From Caccoplasma intestinavium (GTDB lineage Bacteria > Bacteroidota > Bacteroidia > Bacteroidales > UBA11471): DNA of 64,000 nucleotides. The translations under genes were made by a program, and so were the position numbers. Where the stretch lies: NCBI GenBank assembly GCA_018715885.1, contig DVKT01000032.1, forward strand, positions 15,205-79,204. Reading direction: 5' to 3'. Position 1 is the stretch's first letter, and the number at the start of each line of letters is the position of its first letter. Below the pieces are notes generated by a model. It made no database searches. It saw only the letters and a program-made list of their open reading frames with translations, and was not told the origin of the DNA. Below, one piece after another: positions 52,528 through 60,796 of the stretch.

Positions 52528-53820
52528 ATGAACGAGATTCTCATCATTATTTTTCTTATTTTGCTGAATGGTCTTTTTTCCATGTCGGAGATTGCTGTAA
52601 TATCGGCTCGTAAATCGAGTCTTGCGTCCGAAGAAAAAAAAGGAAGCAAGGCGGCAACCACGGCGTTGAAGTTGGCTTGTCAGCCCGAGAAATTTTTGTC
52701 GACCGTACAAATAGGTATTACCCTCATCGGCATTCTTACCGGTATATATTCGGGTGCGACGCTTTCGGAAGATTTCGGGAAACTTCTGTTGGAATGGCAT
52801 GTGCCGGCTGTGTATGCCCGACCGTTGGCCCAAACGATTATCGTTATACTTGTAACTTACTTTACAATAATATTCGGAGAATTGGTCCCGAAACGTATCG
52901 GCATGAGTTCGGCCGAACGCATATCGAAATTCATTGCGCCGTTTATGTATTTTATCTCGGTCATCGCCGCGCCTTTTGTGTGGATATTGGCCAAGAGTAC
53001 GACAGCGATTTTCAGTCTGTTGGGTATCAAAGACGGCGGTAGCCGGGTAACCGAAGATGAAATAAAATCGATCATACAAGAGGGTGCCGAAGACGGTGAA
53101 GTGCAGGAAGTAGAGCAGGATATTATGGAAAGGGCGCTCATCTTGGGCGACTTGAAAGTGAATGCTTTGATGACTTATCGGGCCGATATGGTTGCTCTCG
53201 ACGTAAGTATGGGTAGGGAAGAGGTGAAAGCCGTTGTACGCGATACCGTACATGAAATGTATCCTGTTGTCGATCGTTCTTTCGATGATGTGAAGGGGGT
53301 TGTTTCTCTTAAAAGTTTGGTATTCCATCTCGATGATGAAAATTTCGATTTTCATTCGGTGATTGTTCCGGCAACGTTTTTCCACGAGACCATGAGTGTA
53401 TACGATGCACTTGCGCAGATGAAGGAAAAACGCATCAGTCAGGCTCTGATTTGCGACGAGTTCGGTTGTTGTCAGGGAATCATCACATTGAGGGATATTC
53501 TCGAAGGATTGGTCGGTTCGATAGAAAGCCCTCACGAAGAACCCGATATCGTGAAGCGGGCCGATTCGGAAAGTTGGTTGGTCGACGGACGTTGTTCGTT
53601 TTATGATTTTCTCACTTATTTCGATCAGGAAGAGCTATATGAGCAAGGTAGTTATAATACGATTAGCGGTCTTTTGCTCGATCTTTTGGAGCATATTCCA
53701 CATGCCGGAGAAAAAGTGCGTTGGAACGGTTTTTCGTTCGAGGTTGTCGATATGGACGGTGCCCGTATCGATAAGGTGCTTGTAGAACGTACCGAACCCG
53801 ATTTCACTTCCGATGAGTGA
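52528..53820 (+). CDS. CorC/HlyC-type CNNM-domain membrane protein
   Basis: 430 residues. A DUF21/CNNM membrane domain (about 1-190, three to four helices, beginning MNEILIIIFLILLNGLFSMSEIAVISARKS with FFTIIFGELVPKRIGM-like segment) precedes two CBS domains (about 205-330) and a CorC_HlyC domain (about 345-425, DGRCSFYDFLTYF). Such proteins take part in magnesium or cobalt efflux. Single gene; a long palindromic terminator follows. Confidence 0.93.
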   Translation: MNEILIIIFLILLNGLFSMSEIAVISARKSSLASEEKKGSKAATTALKLACQPEKFLSTVQIGITLIGILTGIYSGATLSEDFGKLLLEWHVPAVYARPLAQTIIVILVTYFTIIFGELVPKRIGMSSAERISKFIAPFMYFISVIAAPFVWILAKSTTAIFSLLGIKDGGSRVTEDEIKSIIQEGAEDGEVQEVEQDIMERALILGDLKVNALMTYRADMVALDVSMGREEVKAVVRDTVHEMYPVVDRSFDDVKGVVSLKSLVFHLDDENFDFHSVIVPATFFHETMSVYDALAQMKEKRISQALICDEFGCCQGIITLRDILEGLVGSIESPHEEPDIVKRADSESWLVDGRCSFYDFLTYFDQEELYEQGSYNTISGLLLDLLEHIPHAGEKVRWNGFSFEVVDMDGARIDKVLVERTEPDFTSDE

Positions 53821-53839
53821 TTCATGGCTGCTTTTGAGT

Positions 53840-53886
53840 AAGAAATAGAAATAGCGACAAATTTTTTGTCGCTATTTCTATTTCTT
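53840..53886. terminator. 22-bp perfect palindrome between convergent genes
   Basis: Arms 53840-53861 and 53865-53886 around a ttt centre (core agcgacaaa/tttgtcgct). Between genes ending at 53820 (+) and 53937 (-). Shares 13 bp (tagcgacaaattt) with the hairpin at 35789. Confidence 0.85.
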
Positions 53887-53936
53887 GCAGAATTGGTTTT
53901 CTAAAAACGTATTTTTTACATCATGGATTTTAATCC

Positions 53937-55538
53937 CTATTTAATTTCTTTGATACGTAACAATATATACGGTTTTCCCGGCAATGCAATGCCTTGTCTG
54001 TGTTTATCTTTTATTCGGTAATCGTTTACTTTATCTGTTTCGAAAATTGTTGGGCATTTATCGATAGTCATATTCCATGTATCGATAATTTCAGCTTTGA
54101 ATTTTCTTCCTGCATGTAATTTGGGATAAGAAGCATTTTTTTGCGGTAAATTAAATTCCCAATAAGTAGGAGCTTCTGTTCCGAAGTACACCAAGTAATA
54201 TCCATCTCCGGCGGTACTGATTTGATCGTCTCGACTAATATCGGCGGCCTCCAATGGATTGGGTAAATCTGTAAGGATATTTCGCATGAATCCGATTCGT
54301 TTCCAACTTTCACCTCGCCATGAGCCTCCTTTTGCCCAAAAAATGGTATCGTAGTCTCCGGCTTTGTATTGGTAACATTCTCCATGAGTAACGTAGCAAC
54401 CCATTAAGATTCCGTTCCACATGGTGTTTATCATCTCTTCTCCGCTTATACGCCCCCAGCGGTAAGGCAGATTACCTTCATAGCGTACTTCATCGAGTAC
54501 TACCGGTATTTTATAGATGCTCCAAAGAATACCTGCTCTTCCTTGTTGTATGACAGGTGCTTCATCTTGAATACTGGTGTGCGTCAGGCCTTCTCGCTCA
54601 TAAGGAAAGTAAGTTGCCGTAGAACCGTGAATAGAAACTAAATGTCGGTACGGGTCGTTCTTTTTTACCGCGGCGATAAGTTGGCACCATTCGTCTTCGG
54701 ATTTTTGCTTTACAAGATCGTATTCATTGGCGAGTGACCACCATACATTATGGAAACTGGAAAGCCTTGCTTGAAGATACTGCAAGTAACGTAGGTTTAC
54801 TTCCATAGGCATGCTATCGAATCCCCAATAACCCTTGTCATAGGGATGGAAGAGTATAAGGTCTGCTTCGCACCCGAAACTTGCAAGAGAATCGATCATA
54901 TTTTCCAGATGATGAAAAAATGCGGGATTGAAACGTTCGTAGTCAAAAGTCATGCCCGATTTCTTTGCATTAGGGTTGGGATTGGCTGTTCCTGAGGAAA
55001 CAAACGGGTACATTTCCGGTAGTTCACGACAGAGTGCGTAATGCTTCGGAAAGACGCACATTCTTACTTTATTGAATTGGGCCAGTCGCAATTGTTGGAT
55101 AGTTTGATTGACTATTTCGTGCGTCATGTGAATCCATGCATAGGCTGTCGTACCTATGGGGATATACGGTGTACTGTCGGCATAGCAGAAATGGCGGTCT
55201 ACTGCTATGACCGGCCCATGCTGTTGTGGTGTGATTTCACATGTCAGTTTTCCTTTTTTGCCATTTAATCGTTTGTCGTTGCTGTGGGTAACATATCTCC
55301 ATTCGCCGGTTTGAGGAGGCATGAATCGAATGATGTATTTCCCGTCGCCGTCATAGAATCCTGTAACTCGAATGGTATCTTTTCCCGTTTGCCAGAAATC
55401 GGCACTTAGGTTTATCTCCATAAATGGGTTGCCGGTAGAGGTCCCTTTTAGTTTTATTTCGTATCGACCCCATTGGGGTACGGAGGCAAGAATGAATCCG
55501 GGTAAAAGTAAAAGTGTGAATATCAATAGTCTTTTCAT
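53937..55538 (-). CDS. DUF5060/DUF4038-type secreted glycoside hydrolase (GH140-like)
   Basis: 533 residues with signal peptide (LLLLPGFILAS). An N-terminal beta-sandwich (DUF5060, about 20-95) is followed by a TIM barrel (DUF4038-like, about 105-420) with IPIGTTAYAWIHM, SLANEYDL (acid/base Glu after Asn) and PVVLDEVRYEG (nucleophile Glu), and a C-terminal beta domain. Related Bacteroidetes enzymes act as apiosidases on rhamnogalacturonan II; the exact substrate here is inferred. Its start overlaps the PL10 stop by 4 bp, so the two are translated together. Confidence 0.82.
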   Translation of the reverse strand: MKRLLIFTLLLLPGFILASVPQWGRYEIKLKGTSTGNPFMEINLSADFWQTGKDTIRVTGFYDGDGKYIIRFMPPQTGEWRYVTHSNDKRLNGKKGKLTCEITPQQHGPVIAVDRHFCYADSTPYIPIGTTAYAWIHMTHEIVNQTIQQLRLAQFNKVRMCVFPKHYALCRELPEMYPFVSSGTANPNPNAKKSGMTFDYERFNPAFFHHLENMIDSLASFGCEADLILFHPYDKGYWGFDSMPMEVNLRYLQYLQARLSSFHNVWWSLANEYDLVKQKSEDEWCQLIAAVKKNDPYRHLVSIHGSTATYFPYEREGLTHTSIQDEAPVIQQGRAGILWSIYKIPVVLDEVRYEGNLPYRWGRISGEEMINTMWNGILMGCYVTHGECYQYKAGDYDTIFWAKGGSWRGESWKRIGFMRNILTDLPNPLEAADISRDDQISTAGDGYYLVYFGTEAPTYWEFNLPQKNASYPKLHAGRKFKAEIIDTWNMTIDKCPTIFETDKVNDYRIKDKHRQGIALPGKPYILLRIKEIK

Positions 55539-57433
55539 AATTTATCAGAGTTTGTATTTTGTTCTACAATTTGGCCGGCTGCATTATACAATGTCCCGTC
55601 TTTGATAATCAATAGTTGACCGTTTTGGAGAAGTTTTTTTACATTGTTTTGCTTGTTTTCGTTTAATGTATTGTCTATTCCGCTGGTCGAGTCTTTGCTG
55701 TAAAGTGTGATAGCCAATCCGCATTGCTTGCCATTTATGATAAATTCGATTGTCCCCTGCACGGGTTGTTCCGAAAAGTCAAAAGTGTGGGAAGTCAACG
55801 TTGCGTTACCGGCTGCGTCTTTGGCCGGAAATACATATTCGGTACTGTTGTAATTCGTGCCGTTGAGGGTGCTGATGTAAGCGTCTGCATCGGCATAGTT
55901 GTCATAGCCATAGAATTTGATTTTATTCACGGTAAGACCTTTGGGTAGTTGGATCGTATATTTTACACCGGCCGAATATTTGATGCTTTTGATCGAAGAG
56001 AGTCCTGTTGCATATCCTTTACCTTTGTCATTGGAAATGCTGATTCCGCCTGAAAAGTTATAGGTTATGGTGGGGTCTCCTGTTGTGGAGCCGGTATATG
56101 TTTCCGTGGTCAATGGATAGGTGGTGTATCCGGCCGATTCTTCTTGGTCTTTGATTCGTTGCAGCCATGCCGGATACTCGACATTGATAACGTTCTGACA
56201 CCAGTTTCCTAGGAATTGGTAGCTTGTGCGTCGAATGGCGTTCAGTGAAGTTACGACAGGGCAACCCTTATTATCGATTTCCGGCTCTGAATCTTCGTAA
56301 TTGTAGAGGAAACGGTAATAGAGATGTTGATATTGGTCGTCATAAATAGCATAAATCGGCTGATAGGCCATTTCGGGCTTATACGACGTGGTAGCGATTT
56401 CATATTCGGTGTAGGTATAGGTCTTGCCATTGGTCGTATAGGAACGTTTTTGGTTACGATTTTTCAACTTGGTGAAAAAGGCATTATAGATTTCTTCGCC
56501 AGTCTTTCCGCCAAGTTGTATGAAACGGCCCCAAATAGCGCTACCCGGTTTGTCGATGACCCGGCGGTCTTTTTCTCCGGCATCATTGGTGAAATCTTCC
56601 AGGGCTTTATCTTCGATTTTGTGAGCGTCGAGCCATTTAACAGCCGATGTAATGGTTGCTTGCAGTTCTTTCGACGGATTTTCGATCGTCATCAAGAAAG
56701 AGAGTAGATGGGCCGATTCACTCCCGCTGATAGAGGGCAGTTCATGGGGACGGCCTTCTACCGGCAACAATGTTTCCGGATCGTGTTGGGCGCACCATGC
56801 CGACTTCGTCCCGTTATCGTCGACCTGACATTTGATGATGACTTCCAATCCTTTTTGGAAAGATACTTCGCATTTAGCTCGCATTTCGGCATCGACAAGG
56901 TTTTCGAAATCGCCTTTATTGTTGGCAATTTCTTGTAGAAGTTTCATTACATTTGTCATCAAGTCATCATTGAAAGTAAGGTAGTTATGATAGCTGCCAT
57001 TGCTTGATAGGGGGTAATATTGAGACCAGCCTCCATGCGTCTTTTCTGCGATGAAAATCATATTCAACGCTTTGAGAAAAGCGGTTTTGTATTTTTCTAT
57101 ACCGGTCTTTTGGTAGACTTTGGCAAGGAAGCGCATTTCCATCGTGGTAGCGGAGTTGTCCAAGCAAGATTGTTTGTTACGTTCGTTGTATAGCGTTTGT
57201 CTTTTTGCTGGTGTCAGTTTATGCAAATCTTCATTTTTCATCCAACCTCCGGAGGTTCTTTGTACATATATTACGTCGTCGGCAATTTTCTGGGCTTCTT
57301 CGGATCCGTACCATTCGGATTCCATTTTCCCCGAACATACTTGTCCCCAAGAGAGAGAAGATACATTTTGCGCTTGTAAGGAGAAAAAACTTCCTAATAA
57401 AAAAAGAGTTAATCCCCAAATTTTTCGTTTCAT
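55535..57433 (-). CDS. PL10-family pectate lyase, secreted
   Basis: 632 residues from ATG 57433, which begins the signal peptide (MKRKIWGLTLFLLGSFFSLQA). PL10 catalytic domain (about 30-400): EWYGSEEAQKIADDVIYVQR, SGGWMKNEDLHK, DNSATTMEMRFLAKVY, HGGWSQYYPLSSNGSYHNYLTFND, AWCAQHDPETLLP. A beta-sandwich (about 430-590) and a tail ending NAAGQIVEQ follow. It cleaves polygalacturonate by beta-elimination; the unsaturated products suit GH105. First gene of a two-gene unit with the DUF4038 enzyme. Confidence 0.93.
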   Translation of the reverse strand: MKRKIWGLTLFLLGSFFSLQAQNVSSLSWGQVCSGKMESEWYGSEEAQKIADDVIYVQRTSGGWMKNEDLHKLTPAKRQTLYNERNKQSCLDNSATTMEMRFLAKVYQKTGIEKYKTAFLKALNMIFIAEKTHGGWSQYYPLSSNGSYHNYLTFNDDLMTNVMKLLQEIANNKGDFENLVDAEMRAKCEVSFQKGLEVIIKCQVDDNGTKSAWCAQHDPETLLPVEGRPHELPSISGSESAHLLSFLMTIENPSKELQATITSAVKWLDAHKIEDKALEDFTNDAGEKDRRVIDKPGSAIWGRFIQLGGKTGEEIYNAFFTKLKNRNQKRSYTTNGKTYTYTEYEIATTSYKPEMAYQPIYAIYDDQYQHLYYRFLYNYEDSEPEIDNKGCPVVTSLNAIRRTSYQFLGNWCQNVINVEYPAWLQRIKDQEESAGYTTYPLTTETYTGSTTGDPTITYNFSGGISISNDKGKGYATGLSSIKSIKYSAGVKYTIQLPKGLTVNKIKFYGYDNYADADAYISTLNGTNYNSTEYVFPAKDAAGNATLTSHTFDFSEQPVQGTIEFIINGKQCGLAITLYSKDSTSGIDNTLNENKQNNVKKLLQNGQLLIIKDGTLYNAAGQIVEQNTNSDKL

Positions 57434-57475
57434 GGTAAAAGATTTTAGATTTAAGTTTGTGAATAAATTATGATG

Positions 57476-57483
57476 TAAAGATA
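57476..57483 (-). promoter_or_regulatory. Possible -7 element of the PL10 operon
   Basis: Minus strand TATCTTTA, one base off TAnnTTTG, 42 bp before the ATG; same variant as upstream of xylB. Confidence 0.35.
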
Positions 57484-57669
57484 TATTCATATTTTTTTCT
57501 ATATCTTGAATATATGAATTATTTTTTTGTTATTTAACATGATTGTTCAGATGTTTGTTGTTTTTTGCGTTTGCTTGTTTATTAGCAGATTTTCCGCCGA
57601 CGCAATCAAGCATCTTCCCCAAGAAGAAGGAGTTTTATTGGGGTAGACGTGGTATCTTTATGTATCGGA

Positions 57670-57701
57670 AAAAGGCGGCTTACATTTATGAGCCGCCTTT
57701 T
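57670..57701. terminator. Terminator of map
   Basis: Stem aaaaggcggct / agccgcctttt with a 10-nt loop, 18 bp past the map stop on the minus strand; runs of T on both sides. Confidence 0.85.
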
Positions 57702-57719
57702 GTTATAGAAGAGAGTAGA

Positions 57720-58577
57720 TCAGTATGTCAATATTTCGAGGCCGCTTTCGGTCATGAGGAACGTATGCTCCCATTGAGCCGAAGGTAATTCGTCTTCGCT
57801 GACGACTGTCCAGCCGTCGTCTTCGTCGATGAAGACGTGCCAGTCCCCCATATTTATCATGGGTTCGATGGTAAAGACCATTCCCGGTACGAGCAACATA
57901 CCCGTGCCTTTCCTGCCGAAATGGAGGACTTCGGGTTCTTCGTGGAAAGCAAGGCCTACCCCGTGTCCGCACAAATCGCGAACGACCGAGAATCCGTTTT
58001 TCTCGGCGTGTCGTTGTATGGCGTTTCCTATATCTCCTACGAACCCGAACGGCTTGGCTGCCTGCATACCTATTTCGAGGCACTCTTTTGTAACGCGTAC
58101 CAGTTTCTCTTTTTCGGGTGTCGTTTTACCTATGATGAACATGCGGGAGGCATCGGAATAGTAGCCGTCGAGGATTGTCGATACATCGACATTGATGATA
58201 TCGCCTTCTTTCAAAATTTCATCTTCGCTGGGTATTCCGTGGCATACCACCTCATTGATCGAAGTACACACGCTTTTGGGAAAACCTTCGTAATTGAGCG
58301 GAGCGGGAATTGCCCCATGAGATACTGTATAGTCATACACCAAACGGTCTATTTCGGCCGTCGACATACCGGCCCTTATTTCTTTTTCCACCAAGTCGAG
58401 TACGCCGGTGTTTACAATTCCGCTGCGTCGTATACCTTCGATTTGTTCCGGCGTTTTTATCAGTTCGCGTTTAGGTACTAAACAACCGTGGTTTTGGAAA
58501 TATAAAACTTTTTTGTCGAGTTCGGTAAGGGGAACCCCTTTGGTAATTTTCCAGTTGTTGATAATTCTTCTGGGCAT
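57720..58577 (-). CDS. map: Methionine aminopeptidase type I
   Basis: 285 residues from ATG 58577 (MPRRIINNWKITKG); the seven codons before it overlap the -7 region. It removes N-terminal Met from new proteins. Metal ligands are in INVDVSTILDGYYSDASRMF (two Asp), GHGVGLAFHEEP (His), FTIEPMI (Glu) and QWEHTFLMTESG (Glu). An about 35-residue N-terminal extension relative to E. coli is usual in Bacteroidetes. Monocistronic. Confidence 0.96.
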   Translation of the reverse strand: MPRRIINNWKITKGVPLTELDKKVLYFQNHGCLVPKRELIKTPEQIEGIRRSGIVNTGVLDLVEKEIRAGMSTAEIDRLVYDYTVSHGAIPAPLNYEGFPKSVCTSINEVVCHGIPSEDEILKEGDIINVDVSTILDGYYSDASRMFIIGKTTPEKEKLVRVTKECLEIGMQAAKPFGFVGDIGNAIQRHAEKNGFSVVRDLCGHGVGLAFHEEPEVLHFGRKGTGMLLVPGMVFTIEPMINMGDWHVFIDEDDGWTVVSEDELPSAQWEHTFLMTESGLEILTY

Positions 58578-58595
58578 AATCGCATGATTTATATA

Positions 58596-58603
58596 CAAAG
58601 GTA
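58596..58603 (-). promoter_or_regulatory. -7 element for map
   Basis: Minus strand TACCTTTG, TAnnTTTG match, 19 bp before the ATG at 58577; rules out the upstream ATG at 58598. Confidence 0.5.
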
Positions 58604-58686
58604 GGAATTCATATTTTATGGTGTTCTTTTGGGGAGAGAAAATTTACAATTGTTTATTCACAATATGTTTTATTGCATTTAATATA

Positions 58687-58694
58687 TAATTTTG
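58687..58694 (+). promoter_or_regulatory. -7 element for the acyltransferase gene
   Basis: TAATTTTG matches TAnnTTTG, about 52 bp before ATG 58747. Confidence 0.45.
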
Positions 58695-58746
58695 CAACTC
58701 GATAGTTGTAAGGTATAGGTGTGTATCGAAATATTTGAAAAACAAG

Positions 58747-59727
58747 ATGCCGGCAAAGAGGATAGAATTTATAGATTTGGCCAAAGGGTTGTGTATTTCT
58801 TTGGTTTTATTGTACCATATTCATGATTTTGAAACAAATGTAGAGAGGGCGTTACTTTTTTTCAGAATGCCGTTATATTATTTTTTGTCGGGTATTTTTT
58901 TCAAGGATTATTCTGGATTTATCGATTTTTCCATCAGGAAAATCAATAAGCTCATAGTTCCTTATTTATTCTTTTTTCTTGCGGGATATATCGCTGGAAT
59001 GATCGGTTATTTCTTGCACTTTTATGAAAAGGGAATTGTTGAAGAACCTTTCCGTTGGAATATGATTTTCGATGTATTTACTAAATTGGGTCGAGGAGAA
59101 AATATCGGGTATAACGCACCTATCTGGTTTTTGATATCCTTGTTTGAGGTAAATATCATGTTTTATCTACTGAAAATCTTGATAAAGAATAATGCGGCTC
59201 TTCTTGTTGCATGTTTCTGCATAGGCCTTGTGGCTACGCTTTGGGTTGGAGCTTTACCCTATTTTGGAGATTATTCGTTAAAAGCTTTACCTTTTTTTGC
59301 CGGTGGATATATGGCGAAAAAATGGCTTATAAATCCGGTATGGAAGAAGAAAATCTATTTTTTAATCGCAGTTATTGGGTTTGCTTTCATATATTCATGT
59401 GCAATATTGCCTTTACACATACGAACATCTTTTATAGTTACTTGTCTAGCCGGATTTGTCGGAATTTTTATGATTCTTTCCATTTCACAAGTATTGCAAA
59501 AACTTCCGTTGATATCATATATCGGTAGATATTCTTTGATTGTTTTAGGTTTTCATACGTTTTTAGTGGGACCTTTCAAAACCATTTATGCATTTGCCTC
59601 TCCTGTGGGGGCTTATGTGTTGACTTTTTTTTCTATTTTGATTCTTATGAGATGCGTTGTCATACCGATTTCCGTCAAAGTATTTCCGTTTTTTACGGCT
59701 CAAAAAGATCTTATCAAATGGCCTTGA
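58747..59727 (+). CDS. Acyltransferase family 3 (OafA/WecH-like) membrane protein
   Basis: 326 residues from ATG 58747 (MPAKRIEFIDLAKG); a TTG four codons earlier is less likely. About ten membrane helices. N-terminal family motif FIDLAKGLCISLVLLYHIHD with the conserved His; RMPLYYFLSGIFF is typical. It would transfer acetyl or another acyl group to a surface glycan. The 3' end adjoins a GH43 gene but with its own promoter between. A/T-richer than neighbours. Confidence 0.9.
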   Translation: MPAKRIEFIDLAKGLCISLVLLYHIHDFETNVERALLFFRMPLYYFLSGIFFKDYSGFIDFSIRKINKLIVPYLFFFLAGYIAGMIGYFLHFYEKGIVEEPFRWNMIFDVFTKLGRGENIGYNAPIWFLISLFEVNIMFYLLKILIKNNAALLVACFCIGLVATLWVGALPYFGDYSLKALPFFAGGYMAKKWLINPVWKKKIYFLIAVIGFAFIYSCAILPLHIRTSFIVTCLAGFVGIFMILSISQVLQKLPLISYIGRYSLIVLGFHTFLVGPFKTIYAFASPVGAYVLTFFSILILMRCVVIPISVKVFPFFTAQKDLIKWP

Positions 59728-59829
59728 TTATCGGAAACATAGTTTTATTGCAAAAATGAATAAGAATCTGTTTTTGTCATGAGAAGAAGAATAACGGATA
59801 AGAAAAATCTTGGAAATAATTTATTTTCT

Positions 59830-59837
59830 TATCTTTG
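59830..59837 (+). promoter_or_regulatory. -7 element for GH43/esterase unit
   Basis: TATCTTTG, exact TAnnTTTG match, 27 bp before ATG 59864. It lies downstream of the alternative ATG at 59810, which is therefore rejected. Confidence 0.55.
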
Positions 59838-59863
59838 TTTTTGTGTGCATCGTATTTTCTTCC

Positions 59864-60781
59864 ATGAAGAACAGAAATATATATTTGTCGCTTTTAGTCG
59901 GTTGGCTCTTGTTATGCACGGCTTGTTCGCCGCGCAAAGTGTATTTGTCGACATCGTTTCATGAACCGGCGACAGACGGCTTACGTTTTATTTACAGTTA
60001 TGACGGTTATCATTGGGATTCGATTCCGGGAATATGGCTCGAACCGGCAGTAGGAACTCAACGTGTGCTAAGGGATCCATCTCTCGTACAGGCTACCGAC
60101 GGAGTATTTCATTTGGTGTGGACGTCGAGTTGGCGTAACGATTATGGCATAGGGTATGCATCTTCCCGGGATTTGGTGCATTGGTCGGAGCAGCGGCATA
60201 TCGACCTTATGCAAGATTACGATACCCTTACACACAATGTGTGGGCTCCCGAACTTTTTTATGAATCTGTTACCGGAGAATATATGATAGCATGGGCTTC
60301 GGCCATACCCGGACGTTTCGATGGTACGCAGAGGCAATATTACACGGTAACTCGTGATTTTAAGAATTTTTCTCCGGTAAGGATTTTTTATGACCCCGGG
60401 TATAATTCGATCGACGGCACGGTCATAAAACGGAGTGAGAATGATTATGTTTTGATTGTAAAAGATAATCGGAAACCCGGATTCAGTAATCTGCACGCCG
60501 CTTTCGGTACGTCTCCCGCAGGTCCGTGGAGAGATGAGACGGTCGCTTTTACTCCCGAGTGGGCCGAAGGGCCTACCTGCATTCGGGTAGGAGAGGATTA
60601 TCTCATCTATTTCGACCTTTATCGACAATATCGTTATGGGGCGGTACGCACGCGGGATTTTAGACATTTCGAGGATATAACCGAGAGGATTTCTGTTCCG
60701 AAAGGGCATAAACACGGTACGGCTATCGTTGTCGATGAGTCGGTAGTAAAGCGGTTGTTACAAGAGGTAAAAAGAAAATAA
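59864..60781 (+). CDS. GH43-like five-bladed propeller glycosidase, lipoprotein-like
   Basis: 305 residues from ATG 59864. Signal with possible lipid-anchor Cys21 (LLLCTAC). Blade motifs: RDPSLVQATDG (catalytic base Asp71), WAPELFYESVTGEYMIAWAS, YNSIDGTVIK and WAEGPTCIRVGEDY (probable acid Glu). This pattern fits arabinofuranosidase or xylosidase-like GH43 subfamilies, which trim side chains from pectin or xylan. Followed after 15 bp by an esterase gene, likely in the same operon. Confidence 0.85.
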   Translation: MKNRNIYLSLLVGWLLLCTACSPRKVYLSTSFHEPATDGLRFIYSYDGYHWDSIPGIWLEPAVGTQRVLRDPSLVQATDGVFHLVWTSSWRNDYGIGYASSRDLVHWSEQRHIDLMQDYDTLTHNVWAPELFYESVTGEYMIAWASAIPGRFDGTQRQYYTVTRDFKNFSPVRIFYDPGYNSIDGTVIKRSENDYVLIVKDNRKPGFSNLHAAFGTSPAGPWRDETVAFTPEWAEGPTCIRVGEDYLIYFDLYRQYRYGAVRTRDFRHFEDITERISVPKGHKHGTAIVVDESVVKRLLQEVKRK

Positions 60782-60796
60782 GTTATTCAGAGAGAT

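Noticed and set aside
59810..59863. Upstream ATG for the GH43 gene
   Set aside because: The likely -7 element lies downstream of it and the lipoprotein-like signal starts at 59864.
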